From Muscardinus avellanarius (taxonomy: Eukaryota > Chordata > Mammalia > Rodentia > Gliridae), in assembly GCA_963383645.1 (NCBI GenBank), contig OY726560.1:147875052-147939051 (forward strand): 64,000 bases of DNA, in the 5' to 3' direction. Made by a program: the position numbers and the translations under genes. Every line of letters begins with the position of its first letter. Position 1 is the first letter of the stretch. Shown in pieces: positions 33,084 to 45,705 of the stretch. The notes below the pieces were generated by a model. It ran no database searches. It had not been told where the DNA came from and saw only the letters and a list, made by a program, of their open reading frames with translations.

Positions 33084-34088
33084 GTATTGATGTGGAAAGC
33101 ATTGCTTATTGTCACTTGATGCAGTCTATCTGAGCTCGGCTTTGGGGGGATATTTTACTATTTTAATACTTGTCCTTCAAGTAGGAACCTTAGGTTATGC
33201 TGGTTACTGTAGTTCCGTGTCATCTAGTAATATTTAAAGGCCTGAATCAGTTTATGCCTTCTGTTCTAATATGAACGTACCCTAAACAAACGGGTTTAAG
33301 TATGAAGAATTTATTGTTCTATTTGTGGGATGGTTAAGGTTTTGGAAGAACATAAAGTCATTAGAAGAATAAGTAGTTGGTGCTGTATATAAATTTTGAA
33401 TAACATTTTAAGTGTACTATATGGGTGTGATGGATTGGATGTCTCTGTGTTTTGGACATGTCTTTCATCTCTGAGCATACCACTAGCATTTCCTTATTTG
33501 CTTCAGCACTTGGAAAGTTATGTTATTTTAAATCAGAACAAAAGAGTGACAGCTTCTTGAAGGCGCTTTGGAAGGGTAGATAGCATTTTGGAGAGGCAAA
33601 GAAAAGTAGTAGGAGAAAACCTTTGTGGCAAAGGGAGGCACACCTGCCTAAGGAATATCGGGAGAGGAATCCAGTCAAAAGCAGAGGCCTGAGAGCTGGG
33701 AATAGGAGGAAGTCAGTGCCTGTTTTTGATCTGGGAGAGGTGTGATAAAAGTGTCTTGAGGGAGAGCTTTCTGAGCTGCGATTGGGAGGATGGGAACAGA
33801 TAGGAAGCTAAGAACATCGCTTAAGTATGTCACAGTGAAGGCCTCACTGGCTGGAACCAGACAGCTATTTAAAAACATTTATTCTATACCTAAGGAGGAG
33901 CTGAGCAAGCAGTGTTCAATGAGAAGTCTGCTTGCTTCAAATATGTCTATTACAGCTTACCCACTGTGAGGGATTTTCAGTTTTCTTTGTGAATAAAAAG
34001 ATTTGAGAACCACTGGGTCAACTGAGTTCTTTCCACATCTGGCTCAAACATCACCCATAAAGCACTTTCTGGACATTTGGTAAAATAA

Positions 34089-34089
<1 letters not shown>

Positions 34090-34127
<38 letters not shown>

Positions 34128-34139
34128 CGCACACACACG
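34090..34139. repeat. (AC)n microsatellite
   Basis: About 24 AC units with GC interruptions near the end (CGCACACACGCACACACACG). Confidence 0.93.
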
Positions 34140-34869
34140 TATATGTATGTACATATTTGCATTTGGATCCCCCAATATTTCATGAGCAATATGTTTAGAA
34201 TATTTTTAAGCGTCATTCATTCTCATTGTGTCCATTGTCTTGCGTACAATACATAGTGTATTTAGTGAATTAATGAAAACTAATAGTGTGATAGATAATA
34301 GGGAAAATGCTCTTTTTCATTTAATTGACAGAATTGTCCATATTTACAGTTACCGTGTGATTTTTCTATACATGTGTAGTATACAGTTTATCGTGTTCAA
34401 ATCAAGGTAAACCTATCTATCTCCTCAAATACTTATCATTTCTGTGTAGTCAAAACATTCACAATCTGATTTTTTACAGAAAACTTATACAGTACATCTT
34501 TTAAATACGGTTCATTTTTATTATCTCCGAGTCACTCTGCTGTGTAGTACAACACTAGACCTTACTTCTCCTAACTGTAACTGAATACTCATTGATGAAC
34601 CGTTCCTCCTCTCTCACCCTCTCATCTCTGAGGTCTTGCTAGCTTTTAAAGTAGAATTTGGAACCGTTATTTGCTGAGACCCTATCTGCTGTTTTGCCTG
34701 TGAATAGCAAGTAAACTAGCTACTGTTGGCAGTGCTGAAAGCTGGTTTGATAGGCAAAGCATGAAGGACATCATGATGTAACTTTCTACTTCTTGAAAAA
34801 GAATGAGGATACAGGATTGGCAGCTAGCAGCTAGTAGAAGTAAGCAGCACAGGGCATGTAACTAGGTCA

Positions 34870-35020
34870 CGCCAGGCACCTTTCTAACTACTTTACCTGT
34901 GTAAGTCCATGTATCCTAACAGGAATCTTACGATAAGGCACTATCATTGTCCCCTCCTTAGAGGTGAGGAAACAGAGAGAAGGAAAGATTAAATGTCTTG
35001 TCCATGATATAGAATTTGCA
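34870..35020 (+). repeat. MIR-type relic
   Basis: Contains 'cactatcattgtcccctcct' and 'gaggtgaggaaacagagag', the MIR core region. Confidence 0.75.
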
Positions 35021-35239
35021 ATTAACTACTATAGTGAAAGTAAGAATTTTTAATTAGAACAGATTTTTTTGAGTTCATCTAAACCTTTTTTATTTATGAC
35101 AAATAAGAATACATCTGAAGCTTTGCATCTGAGGCAGTATTTTTAAAAGGTCACTTATATAAGTTTTTGTACAAAATGTGTTTTTCCAAGATGGGTGAAG
35201 ATATTGACCTGACAGATAAGATTTTTTTTTTTTTTTAAT

Positions 35240-35450
35240 AAAAGGTTTGAGCTGGGCGTGGTGGTGTTGGCTTGTAATACTAGCATTTGGGAGGTAGAGA
35301 CTGGAGGATCATGATTCAGGGAAAGCCTCAGCTACTTAGCGAGGCCCTTTGCAACTCAGTGAGACCCTGTTTAAAAAAAAAATAAATAAAAAGAATAAAA
35401 AATAGGACCAGGAGTGTAGCTCGGAGGTAAAATGTCCCTCCGAGGTTTGA
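35240..35450 (+). mobile_element. B1-dID SINE, plus strand
   Basis: Complete dimer. Possible 8-bp target-site duplication AGGTTTGA at the two ends (near 35243 and 35440). Confidence 0.87.
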
Positions 35451-36504
35451 TTTATATATAAAATAATAAATTGAATTAATATTTTTTTGTAGAAAGTTTA
35501 CTCTTTGTAATATTTTGTTAATAGCCTATTTTGCTTGAAAATGGAAATGTGATTTATTCATATATACATCCATAAAGAAAATGTTGATTCAGTTGTATTA
35601 GAGAGAAGGCAGAGCATATCTCTAATGTTGTTTAGAAACATTTGCTGAAATTACTAATTAATATAGGCTCATAAATGTGTATTGCTTTTTAATCAGCTAA
35701 TATACATGGGTAATAATACAATTCTATTTTACTAATAAAATTAACATATGAGGGTCACAGTTCATACAGCACTAATTTGTAATTGAAATAACTTGATTTA
35801 TAATTATCATCAAGATGGTATGTGTGTATAAAGATTTAAAAGTAGAACTACAATTGTAATGTAAGTGACTAATAGGAAGAACTAAAGAAGTGATCATAAA
35901 TTGATTTCTTGTTTCTTTTGTTCTCCAAGTTAATTATATGACTGCCAATAACAATGAAAACATATTTACTAGGCTGTTTGACTTGGCGTTTATTGACACA
36001 TTTATCAAGTGGAAGCAGAAGGAGGAGCTAGAACATGATTTGAGAAGGGCAGTACTTGAGCTTTTATAGAGTTATACATTCAGAAAATATTTTGGGCATT
36101 TATTTTGGAGGTTGCTTGTGGTCAAAAAATGTACTTAGGAAGTACAGTATTCATTTTTTTCTGTTCTGTAAAACCCAGGTAGCATGTAATTAGAACTTGA
36201 GTGATAGCATTTGCCTTTCAGGGCTCAATGAGTCCTTTAAAATATATGGTTGCAAAAGTCTCAGATTATGTAGTATGATTACTTTGTGCATTGGACAGCC
36301 ACAGTATGCCTGGTTAGGTTTGGTAATATGAAAACAGAAAGATGAGAACATGCCGTGGATTCGTATTAAAGCTTACCAGTATACCTAAAGCTTTTGATAG
36401 TCAAGGAAAGGTTTTATAGTATTGATGGCAGAGCCAACCAAAATGAAGGACTCACAGAATAATTGTTGCTTCTTTTAAGTATCAGAAGGTGTCTTTTTAT
36501 TAAA

Positions 36505-37325
36505 AAAAAAAAAAGACAATCGGGGAGATGCAAATCCAAACTACACTGAGATTCCATCTAGCCCCAATCAGAATGGCAATCATTAAGAAATCAAACAACA
36601 ATGAACGCTGGCGAGGATGTGGGGAAACAGGAACCCCTCTGCACTATTGGTGGGATTGAAAAGCAGTGCAGCTGCTATGGGGATCAGTGTGGAGATTCCT
36701 CTGAAAACTGAGAATGGAACCACTATACATGGTGGTTCTTACGGAATCTTTTCAAATGAACTGAAATCTGAATGTTATAGTGATACTTATATCCATGGTT
36801 ATAGCAGCACCATGGAATCAGCCTAGGTATCCATCAACAAATGAATGTATTACAAAAACTGTGGGATATATACACACTGGAATTCTACTCAGCAATAAAG
36901 AAGAACAAAATTATGTAATTTGCAGGAAAATGCATGGACCTGGAGAACATTATGTAAAGTGAGATTAGCCAGTTACAGAAAATGAAGGGTCATATGTGTT
37001 TTCTCAAATGTGGAAGCTAGAGAGTTATTGGAATACAAGAGGGACTTAAATAATGGAGGAGAATCCCCAATGGAGTGATGGAGCAGTCTAGGGGAGAGAG
37101 ATGAGGGGAGAGGGATAATGAATGAAAACACTTCTAATGACATAGAAGATACACATGCATATATGAAATTGTCAGTGTTAATTGAAGTATCGTGTACGAG
37201 GAAGGGAAGAAGTAAAGCAGGAGGGTGAGATAACTGAGTGCTGAGAGCACGTGTGTCTGTCTCTGTGTTTCATTAGGATGTGAGACTACAGTGCACTAAT
37301 AAAAGTACATTAAAATAAAACAATA
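36505..37325 (+). mobile_element. 5'-truncated LINE-1, plus strand
   Basis: Matches the last part of ORF2 and the 3' UTR of the intact L1 (GAGATTCCATCTAGCCCC, GGCGAGGATGTGGGGAAA), ending in ACTACAGTGCACTAATAAAA plus A-rich tail. Frame broken in several places; the 69- and 60-codon frames at 36617-36962 are ORF2 remnants. Younger-looking than the copy at 5100. Confidence 0.9.
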
Positions 37326-38514
37326 TAGCCCATCCGTAAAAATAATAAATTAAGTATTAAGAATTGTCTCAAAAACCACAAAACAAATTAAAAATATATA
37401 ACCATGTAAATGTGAAACTTCTTTGAAGTAACTATGACAACTACCATTAACAAAGAAACCAGAAACAGGGATCACATTGAATTTCATTAACAAAGTTATT
37501 TGTAAACAGCTCATATCACTGCCCTTTAAAATATTAGGGGAGCAACTCTACAAAACTTAAGCTGTGACAATTATATCACGATTTATTTACTTGAGTGTGG
37601 CTTGTTGCTCTTTAGGTCTTACTCCTCTTCTACCTAGTAGGGTCTGTCACTCCGCTTCTGTGAAGTCAGTTTTGTGGCTGTTTCTTTTTCCAAATCAACC
37701 TTGATTCCTTATTTCCTACGAAGGGATAGACTCTCCAGGCTTTTTTTGTGGTGCCAGAAAATAAATGCTCTCTTCAGCATGTTACGGAATTTTCAAACAG
37801 GGTAAAATGTCCCTGTGCCATGTTAACACTATCTTATCCAAATACATAGGAAATTATTCATTTGTTCTGACACTACCCTTATTTGTAAGGGGGAACACTT
37901 ACTTGTCCAAATATCCATTCTCATTTTGAGTGTCACACTTCATTTTCTGTACTGCAACATTTGTAATTTGTCTTGACATGTTATTTTTACTTAATAAAGG
38001 TCATTTTCTTCTTTCCTTTACAGAAAGGCATTTATAATAATTTGGGAATTGAATTTTTATAAACATAGTACATAAAACCCCAAATAATGCCATAATCCCT
38101 TAGAAGAAAGTAAATGGAGGAAAAACTGGGGTTATTTTATGAATATTTTGTTTGTTTTTCCATTTTTAACTTATTGCATAAATATGACAATAATAAAAGA
38201 TTATTTCATGAATTTTTAAAGAAAAATTATATTGAAATAAGGAAATAACTTAAGGTGGCTCCATTTACTTCTTTACTTCAAAATGCACATGTTCCTTTTT
38301 TTAATTGGTTTGGAACCCTCCCAGAACAGCAGGCAAAGTCATATCCTTTAGTACTTTATTACCTAAATAGAGAAAGAAAAAAATCGTAAGTTATCATTTA
38401 CAGTATTAAAATGGAATTTTGTGATTGAGATGCTTTCTTTCTAGATTTGTTTTTATCACAGAAGAGTTTACATGCTTCCAAAATTAATTTTATTGTCGAT
38501 TAAAAGTTTCTTAA

Positions 38515-38701
38515 TCGGGCGTGGTGGCGCACACTTGTAATCCCCGGGCTTGGGAAGCGGAGACAGGAGGATCGCGCAGGTTTGAAGCCAGCCGCTCTGG
38601 CTTAAGAGACCCTGTTTCCAAAAATTAAAAAGTAGAAAATAGGTCTGGGAGTGTAGCCTGGAGGTAGAAGGGCTTCCAGGAACCCCAGTACCACCACAAA
38701 A
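38515..38701 (+). mobile_element. Type B SINE, plus strand
   Basis: Complete copy with a perfect 13-bp target-site duplication AAAAGTTTCTTAA at 38502-38514 and 38702-38714. Confidence 0.94.
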
Positions 38702-38714
38702 AAAAGTTTCTTAA

Positions 38715-38900
38715 AGGCCCAGCGTTTTTGCACACTGATGTAATCCCAGCTACTTGGGAGGCTAAGGACTCCCAAGTTTGAGGCCAGTTTTGGCAATTTA
38801 GGAAGACCCTGTCTCAAAAAACAAAAAAATGGCTGGCTGGCAATATAGGTCAGTGGTAGAGTCCCCCGAGTTTAATATTCAGTACTGTAACAAATAAAAC
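38715..38900 (+). mobile_element. Older B1/ID-type SINE, plus strand
   Basis: Diverged dimer directly behind the type B copy: B1 half with 'taatcccagctacttgggag' and ID half 'ataggtcagtggtagagtcc'. Confidence 0.8.
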
Positions 38901-39029
38901 TTTCTTTAAAATGTGAATGAAAGAAGGACATTTTTTCCCTCTAATTAACATTTGTTTCAATAGCATGTATTTAGTCTTAATTTTAAAATAAGGTAGAAAT
39001 TCTGTTTTTCAGTTTAATACATTCCTTTC

Positions 39030-39240
39030 TTTCTTTTTTTTTTTCAGTACTAAAGATGGGACCAAGGGGCATTGTACCTCCGAGCTACACCCCTAGCTCT
39101 ATTTTTTATTCTTTATTTTGAAACAAGGTCTCATTCAGTTGCAGAGGGCCTCACTAAGTAGCTGAGGCTGCAAACCGCGATCCTCCTATCTCAGCCTCTC
39201 AAATGGTGGGGTTATAAGCGTGCACCACCATGCCTGGCTC
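39030..39240 (-). mobile_element. B1-dID SINE, minus strand
   Basis: Complete dimer, flanked by TAATACATT on both sides (about 39016 and 39241). Confidence 0.9.
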
Positions 39241-39469
39241 TAATACATTTCTATGTTTCTATTAACTATGACCAAGAAAATATTGGGGGTAGTTACACTT
39301 TGTTGCTTATAGTCTCTGTGTCTTTTTCACATGAATTCCTTTCAGTCATTTGACATAAAATGTTGAATCCCTGAGGAGGTAGAAGGGATTTGGGGTCCAA
39401 AGCGTGAGGTAAGGAAGGGCCTAAGCAAGAGGAGGGATGCCTGCTGTGTTGGAAAAACTAAAATAGGTA

Positions 39470-39755
39470 ACATTTCGCAAATAATTACAATATGCCTGAC
39501 CTTATACTAAGCATTTTATAAGTATTATCTATAAATTCATTTTATAAATTCTCATTTTCTAAATTTATTTTATAAACTCTCACCAGAGTCAGTGAGGATG
39601 GTTGTATTGTTACCACCATTATACTTTTGAGAAAAGAGATGCAGAGAATTAAATCGCTTGTTAGAGGTCAAGTAGGGGGTACGCAGTAGATCCAACGTTG
39701 GAGTCTGTGCGCTGACTCGAGAGCTCTAGCCCTTAACCACTATACTATCCTCTAA
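39470..39755 (+). repeat. MIR-type relic
   Basis: 'actaagcattttataagtattatct', 'gttaccaccattatac' and a terminal 'agcccttaaccactatactatcctc', the standard MIR layout with a small internal AT duplication. Confidence 0.75.
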
Positions 39756-40129
39756 AAGGAAGGAAAGAAGGAAAGGATGGGAGCAGATGCAGGACTTGAG
39801 GACAGTGACAGCAAATGGAAGGCGTGGTCCACTCGAAGCTGTCTCCTTGCTTATTATGTCAAATTTGGTAAGCTTAAGTCATATATGTTTAAAGAAGCTG
39901 TTAGTAGGAATGTGCTCTCCCCTTGTTCCTTTGCTTTGTCAGTTGAGAAGCCTTATGTAAGCAGGGTATTACCATCCTTCTGGAAAGATTTTCCTATAAC
40001 TTGGCTACTCATTACTAAAGATCAGTATCTGTGAGGCAGCAGATTAGGATGAATAATGTATTGTCCTTGCCCTTGAGGGACTTAAAGTCAGAGGGATTAC
40101 CCCTTCCTTGAAAAGCAAGCTCTTTCAGC

Positions 40130-40620
40130 TAGGCTTCTCTTGGTTGCAGGTAATAGAAATTCAGTTCAAAATGTCTTGAACAGTATTGGGGAATTAATTG
40201 ACTTATGTAATTGAAAACCTGGTATTTGATTCAGCAGTTTTATCAGTTGTAATAGCATCAGGTTGCTTTTAACAAAAATATAGCCATGGTGGCTTTATAA
40301 AATAAGAATGTTTTCTTTTTTTCCTCATATAATAGGACGTCTGAATGTGGATAGTCCAGGGCCATTTATTAAAGATGCCCAATGAAATCCTAAGACTCTA
40401 GCATGTTCTTTTATTCCATCATCTCCTTAAATGTAACTTTCCTTCCGTATAGTCTCAAGGACCATCTCTAGGCATCATATCTGAATTCTAGGTGGAAACA
40501 GAGGAAGGAGTAAACTCAAAAGCTTTTTCTGATACAACTTTACATTGTTTTAGTGGAAGGGAATTCCTTCCCAAGGATTTAGGACTACATCTCTAAGATT
40601 CGAATTTTGCTACATGGTCA
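40130..40620 (+). repeat. Ancient repeat related to 7135-8125
   Basis: The start 'ctcttggttgcaggtaatagaaattcag' resembles the start of the element at 7135. Later sequence too diverged to place. Confidence 0.4.
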
Positions 40621-40704
40621 TCATTGGCAAGGGATTCTGGGAATGAATTTTTAACAGAGTATATTCTTGCACTAAATAAAATGAAATTTTATTACTAGAT
40701 TAGA

Positions 40705-40800
40705 ATAGGAGAGAGAGAAAGAAGAGGAGGAGGAGGGAGAAGAAGGAGGAGGAAGAAGAAAAAAAGAGGAGGAGGGAGAGGAAATGAGGAGGGGTGGGAG
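40705..40800. repeat. Polypurine (GGA/GAA)n tract
   Basis: Nearly pure purine on the plus strand with GGA and GAA triplets. Confidence 0.85.
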
Positions 40801-41734
40801 ATGTTTAGAAGCTATCTCTGAAAAGCAAGGAAATTTCTTTCCCAGGTCTCATAACTTCTCTTTCCCATCCCCTCCTCACACACAAATTATGACTTGTGAA
40901 TCCATAGCTGTGGTCTTTCCAATTCAGTGGGCTGTCTGGAGATGGTGTAGGTTTACAAAATTATTAGCTAGTTTCTAAGGAAGGGAGGAGTGCATGTCAG
41001 GGAGGCAAGCAGTGTCTACACAAACAGTTTTGGCGGGTAAAGTCAGAATGTCATACAGAGAGTGCTTATAGTTGGTTGAAATGATTCAGGCTAATTTTTA
41101 TGTTTTATCTTTTCCTTAGTATGATTTATTATATGTGACAGAATATAATATGAGATTTCCCCTATAAATTATCCCTCACTTAAAGAGTTGTTTTATGTTG
41201 GAGTCTTTAAAAACCTTTTATATTATGAAATGCACTTTAATTCTTTTATTTTGAACAAGAATTCAGTTAATGGTAGTTTTGGATGCTTGGAGAAATCACC
41301 TGATTGATAAAAAGGTAGACAAAAGACATTTAATGGGCTTAGTTATTATTTCTGAGAGGATGACCTCGGAATCCCAAGTGCTAGATGTCATTGGTAAAAA
41401 GCCACTTAATGATGGCTTAAAATAATTAATAAATCTCTAAAATATAATGTGATTTTAAAACAACCTATAAAAGTAACATAAGTTTGGTGTAAAGCAAAAA
41501 TAAAAGTGTAAAGCAAAAATACATCTTGCCAGGGATATACAAATACAGTAAAAGTATAATGGCATGCATACGGATGATAAATAGTGCATCAAGATAGTGA
41601 TTATGTCTGTTAGTGGCAGAAGATAACTGTAATCAGGCAAGGGTATACAGGGCACTTAAGCTACATGCAATGCTGTATTTCTTAAGTGGAAGGTGGGGAC
41701 ACAGCTGCTAGGTCACTTTACAAAATAAAAATAC

Positions 41735-42470
41735 ATTTTAAAAGGTACAAAGCAATGATTTTTAGTCTTTTCCCAAGGTTGTGCAACCATTTCTATCCAA
41801 TTCCAGAACATTTTCATTACCTCAGAAAGAAACCCTATACTTATTAGCAGTCACCGTCCATCCCCATTTCCACACTCCAGTAGCCGTAGATCACAATGCT
41901 TTTTTTGTGGTCTCTGGGAATGTCACAGAAATAGAATTCCACAGCATGTGGCCATTCATGACTGGCTTATTTCACTTAGCCTGTTTTCAAGGGGCATCCT
42001 GTTGTAGTATATTATGAGTACTTCATTCCTTTTATGAATGAACAATATTTTATTGTATACATATACCATATTTTGTATCTCAGTTCATTGGATGACCCTT
42101 TGGGTCTTTTGTGTCTTTTAGCTATTATGAATAATGCATCTGTGAGCATGTCTACACAAATATTTGTCTGAACCTAGGTCTTCAGATCTCTTGAGTGTTC
42201 CATCTAGGAGTGGAATTGCTGGGTCAGATGGTAACCCTGGATTTCTTTCCTAAGAAAATGCTAGACTGTTTCCACAGTAGCTGTACCATTTTCGTCAGCA
42301 GTGTATGAGTGTTTCAGTGTCTTTATATCTTCCCCAACACTTATTTTCCATTTTTAAAAGCTATCTTAGTGGATATAAAGTAATGTCTTATTGTTGATTG
42401 TATTTCCAGTTCTCTAATGATATTGAACATATTTTTATGTGCTTATTGGCCACTTGGCACATTTATTCTT
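41735..42470 (-). mobile_element. Old LINE-1 fragment, minus strand
   Basis: Plus strand shows the antisense L1 ORF2 3' landmarks: 'tttatgaatgaacaatattttattgt', 'taggagtggaattgctgggtcagatgg', 'agctgtaccattttcgtcagcagtg'. Decayed. Confidence 0.85.
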
Positions 42471-43556
42471 AACGTGAAATCTAAATAATGGTCATGTGTA
42501 TGGTTACAATTCTTTGATGGAGATACAGGCCTCTGAGAAGTAGCAACTTCTCTTATTAAAAGAGTTGAAATGACTATATTTCTTATGAAATGAAAAATAT
42601 TTTTTACAGAATATATTGGACTCCTTTTTCTTAACTTTGTTTTCGTGACTATAAGAAAATCCAAATAATATTTCATGGTAATAGCAGTTTAGAGCACACT
42701 ATAACTATATACTAGATAGCTTTTCTGTTTGTAGGTGTTTATAAATCTAAAAAGTTGCACTTTCTGGCTTGGATCCATAGAGTGGAAAGTACACTGCACT
42801 GTTTCTAATTGTAAAATCTACCAGTACCTCTGTTCCTTTTTAAAAAAAGAGCTACTCTAAATAAATTGTTTAGCCTGAATGTTAGAATGTTTTGAACAGA
42901 AAAAAAATGTTTCCCTTCCAGGAATGGAGAAAATTCTTTAATTAAAGAATACCAAATTTGTGGCTCAGAATGCAGAAAGCATGAGATTAAATTTTAGTTG
43001 TTAGCCTCATAAAAGTATACAACACAAAGAGTTTTAATGTTTGTGATTTATTATTTCTTGGAAAATCAATTAACTGTGATTCCTATTTCTCCTAAATATC
43101 TTCAGTCACACATGGAATAATTACTCATTCAACAAACATCCATTAAACAACCTCTAAATCACACCATGAGTAACTGGCAAATAAGTGACCTTTCTTACTA
43201 ATAAGAAAATTGATATCAAGCAACATCACATGTGTAAAACTGTCAACTCAAGAGTTTTGAGATTATTTTTTAAAATTTATAGTTTTTATTTTCTCTAAAA
43301 TCCTTTAAAGAATGTCTTATCACATATGTCATGAATGACTATCCAAAACTTGAAAATACACAAATAGAGTCCCTTTGAGTATCTTACTGGGCATTAGCCC
43401 ACTTACGTGGGGACAATTTGATTTTCTAGGGATGCTTGACTGTGCTGCCATTTTTTCAAAGCCTCTTCTTGAAATGCTCTTTCCTCAACTAGCATTGTGT
43501 CAGGCTCACTCAGTCTATTTAGGACTCCACCCCAACAGTAAGGGGACTATTATTAT

Positions 43557-44826
43557 ATTTATTTTTAAAATTTTTTTAAATTTATTTTTATTGGTACATT
43601 GTAATCATATATCACATTGGAATACAAGACTTGAGAGGATATACAAGCACACATCATCTAATCAGCCCTCATCCAGTCCCCATCCCATTCTCTCCCCCTC
43701 CCTCCATCCCATGCCTGTTTGGTGATTAACTTTGATACATTTGTTTATGTACCTCCTGCCGTTTAAAGAGGCTCTATCCTCCCCTATTCCATACCCTCTG
43801 ATTGGTCACCTTAATTGCTTCACTATAGGGCCCTTTCTATAGCTCGACCTCTTCCTGTTGCCCCTTTCCTCCTAGTTATTGCTGATTAGGGGAAGCATCT
43901 GGTTTTTATTTTCTACGATATTTCTCTGTGCATGCCGCGTTGCAAGTACCGATCCCACTCTTGACGGCCCCAGTAGTGGCCTGGCTACCCGGTGGATTGA
44001 TCTAGACCTTGCTGGCTCAAGCAGTGGCCTTGCCTCAGGGGAGGCCCCAATTCTGGTCTTGCTGGCCCCGACACCGGCCTAACCCCTCAGCTGGCTCCGA
44101 TACCGGCCTCTGTGGCCCCAGCACTGGCCTAGCCTCAAGGCAGGCTCCAATCCCGGCCTCGGAGGCCTCAGTAGCGGCCTTGCCTCACAGAAGGCTCCGA
44201 TGTTGGCCGCTGGCCCCGGCACCGGCCTAACCCCTCAGCAGGCTCTGATCCTGGCCTCGGAGGCCCCAGCTCCAGCCTTGCCTCGTGGCAAGCTCCAATC
44301 CCGGCCTCGCTGGCCTCGGCACTGGCCTAACCCCTCGGCAGGCTCTGATCCCAGCCTTAGAGGCCTCAGTACCGTTCTTGCCTCATGAAAGGCTTCAGTG
44401 CCAGCCGCTGGCACCAGCACTGGCCTAACCCCTCAGCAGGCTCCAATCCTGGCCTCGGAGGCCCCAGCACCGGCCTTGCCTCATGGCAGGCTCCGATGCT
44501 GGCTACTGCCCCCGGCATCAGCCTAACCCCTTGGCAGGCTTCGATCCCGGCCTTGGAGGCCCCAGTAGCGGCCTTGCCCCATGGCAGGCTTCGATGCCGG
44601 CCATTGGCCCCGGCACCAGCCTAACCCCTCGGCAGGCTTCGATCCCAGCCTCAGAGGCCTCAGTAGCGGCCTTGCCTCACAGCAGGCTCCGATGCTGGCC
44701 GCTGGCCCCGGCACCGGCCTAACCCCTCGGCAGGCTCCAATCCCTAGGCACTGGCCTAACCCCTCGGCAGGCTCCAATCCCGGCCTCGGAGGCCCCAGCA
44801 CCAGCCTTGCCTCACGGCAGGCACCG
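43557..44826 (-). mobile_element. Composite VNTR + L1-3'UTR retroelement, SVA-like
   Basis: On the minus strand the order is: GC-rich 49/98-bp minisatellite (44826 down to about 43930), a junction of about 50 bp, about 300 bp homologous to the L1 3' UTR seen at 37030-37325 and 46360-46645, the terminal TACAATGTACCAATAAAAAT and an A-rich tail. The whole unit is flanked by a 20-bp target-site duplication (43537-43556 AGTAAGGGGACTATTATTAT; 44827-44846, two differences). It landed in the old LTR-like element at 44840-45335. No real protein is encoded: the Pro/Gly/Ala-rich frames are translations of the repeat. Alternatives: an internally deleted L1, or an L1 copy whose 3' UTR acquired a minisatellite. 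Confidence 0.7.
43930..44826. repeat. GC-rich minisatellite, 49-bp unit in 98-bp pairs
   Basis: The word CCTAACCCCT recurs at 44078, 44226, 44326, 44424, 44522, 44620, 44718 and 44755, giving spacings of 148, 100, 98, 98, 98, 98 and 37 bp. Each 98-bp period has two related halves, one ending GGCCTTGCCTCA and one ending GGCCTAACCCCT. 148 is three halves; 37 is a truncated one. Copies vary by scattered substitutions, many at CpG. Confidence 0.92.
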
Positions 44827-44839
44827 AGTAAGGAGACTA

Positions 44840-45335
44840 TTATGATTTAGATCTGAAATCTCCTCAGAAGCTCATGTGGTGAAGGTGTGGTCCCAATGTG
44901 GCAGTGTTCAGAAGTGGGGCCTGGGAGGCAGTGTGGGTCTGAGGGCCTAATCTCGTCAATGGCTTAACCCACTGAGGGGTTCCTTGCTAAATGAGATATT
45001 GAGAGATGGTGGAAACTTAGAGGCGGGACTGGTTGAAGGAAGTAGGTCACTGGGGATATACTCTTAACGGGCATATTTTATCCCTGGCCCCTTCTCTTTC
45101 TGTCTGTCTGTCTGTCTCTCCCTCTCTCTCTGCTTCCTACCCACCATAAGGTGAGCAGTTCTATTCTACCACACTCCACCATAATGTTATCCCTTCCTTT
45201 GGGCCCAGAAACAACACAGCCAAGTGACCAAGAACTGGAATCTAAAACTGTGGGCCAAAATAAATACTTCCTCCTTTTAAGTTGTCTTCCTCAGGTATTT
45301 TGTCATAGTAGAAAGCTGGTTGGCACAGTGACCAT
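44840..45335 (+). repeat. Ancient LTR-like element, same family as 13385-15072
   Basis: Starts ATTATGATTTAGATCTGAAA, has a 'ctgtctgtctgtctctccctctctctctgcttcct' type pyrimidine tract, and ends 'ctgtgggccaaaataaatac ... ttttgtcatagtagaaagctggttgg'. No coding capacity. Confidence 0.6.
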
Positions 45336-45705
45336 CTTGTTGAGGGGCAGGACTGTCTGTTCTGACATTAGGAGTCCATGGGAGTTTTCATGCCTGGTCG
45401 TCCTAGATGCCTGTGCGGTTTCTACCTTAGAGTATTGGTTCTCAAAAGGAGTCTCCAAGGTAGTTCCGAAGATTCCGTGAAGTCACACTATTCTTATAAT
45501 AGTACAGAGGTATTATTTGCCATTTCATTATGCTGATCCATACCTTGGTGGTGCAGAAGCCAAGGGGAATGAACCGTTGTTGCCTTCCACAAGTTGAGGC
45601 AGTGGCACAAGCTGTACTAGTACTTACTGCATGTGTTGCTGCTCTGTACACACACTAAGGAAAAAACCACCAATTTCACTTTATGGTTAAAGTGTAAGAA
45701 ATGAA

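Noticed and set aside
43879..44850. Overlapping Pro/Ala/Gly-rich frames on both strands
   Set aside because: They result from GC-rich 49/98-bp minisatellite units lacking stop codons. The repeat period is not a multiple of three, so frames shift between units and no single protein spans the array.
44840..45335. Considered as part of the VNTR-L1 composite element
   Set aside because: The 20-bp direct repeats place the composite between 43557 and 44826. This downstream segment continues the pre-existing host repeat.
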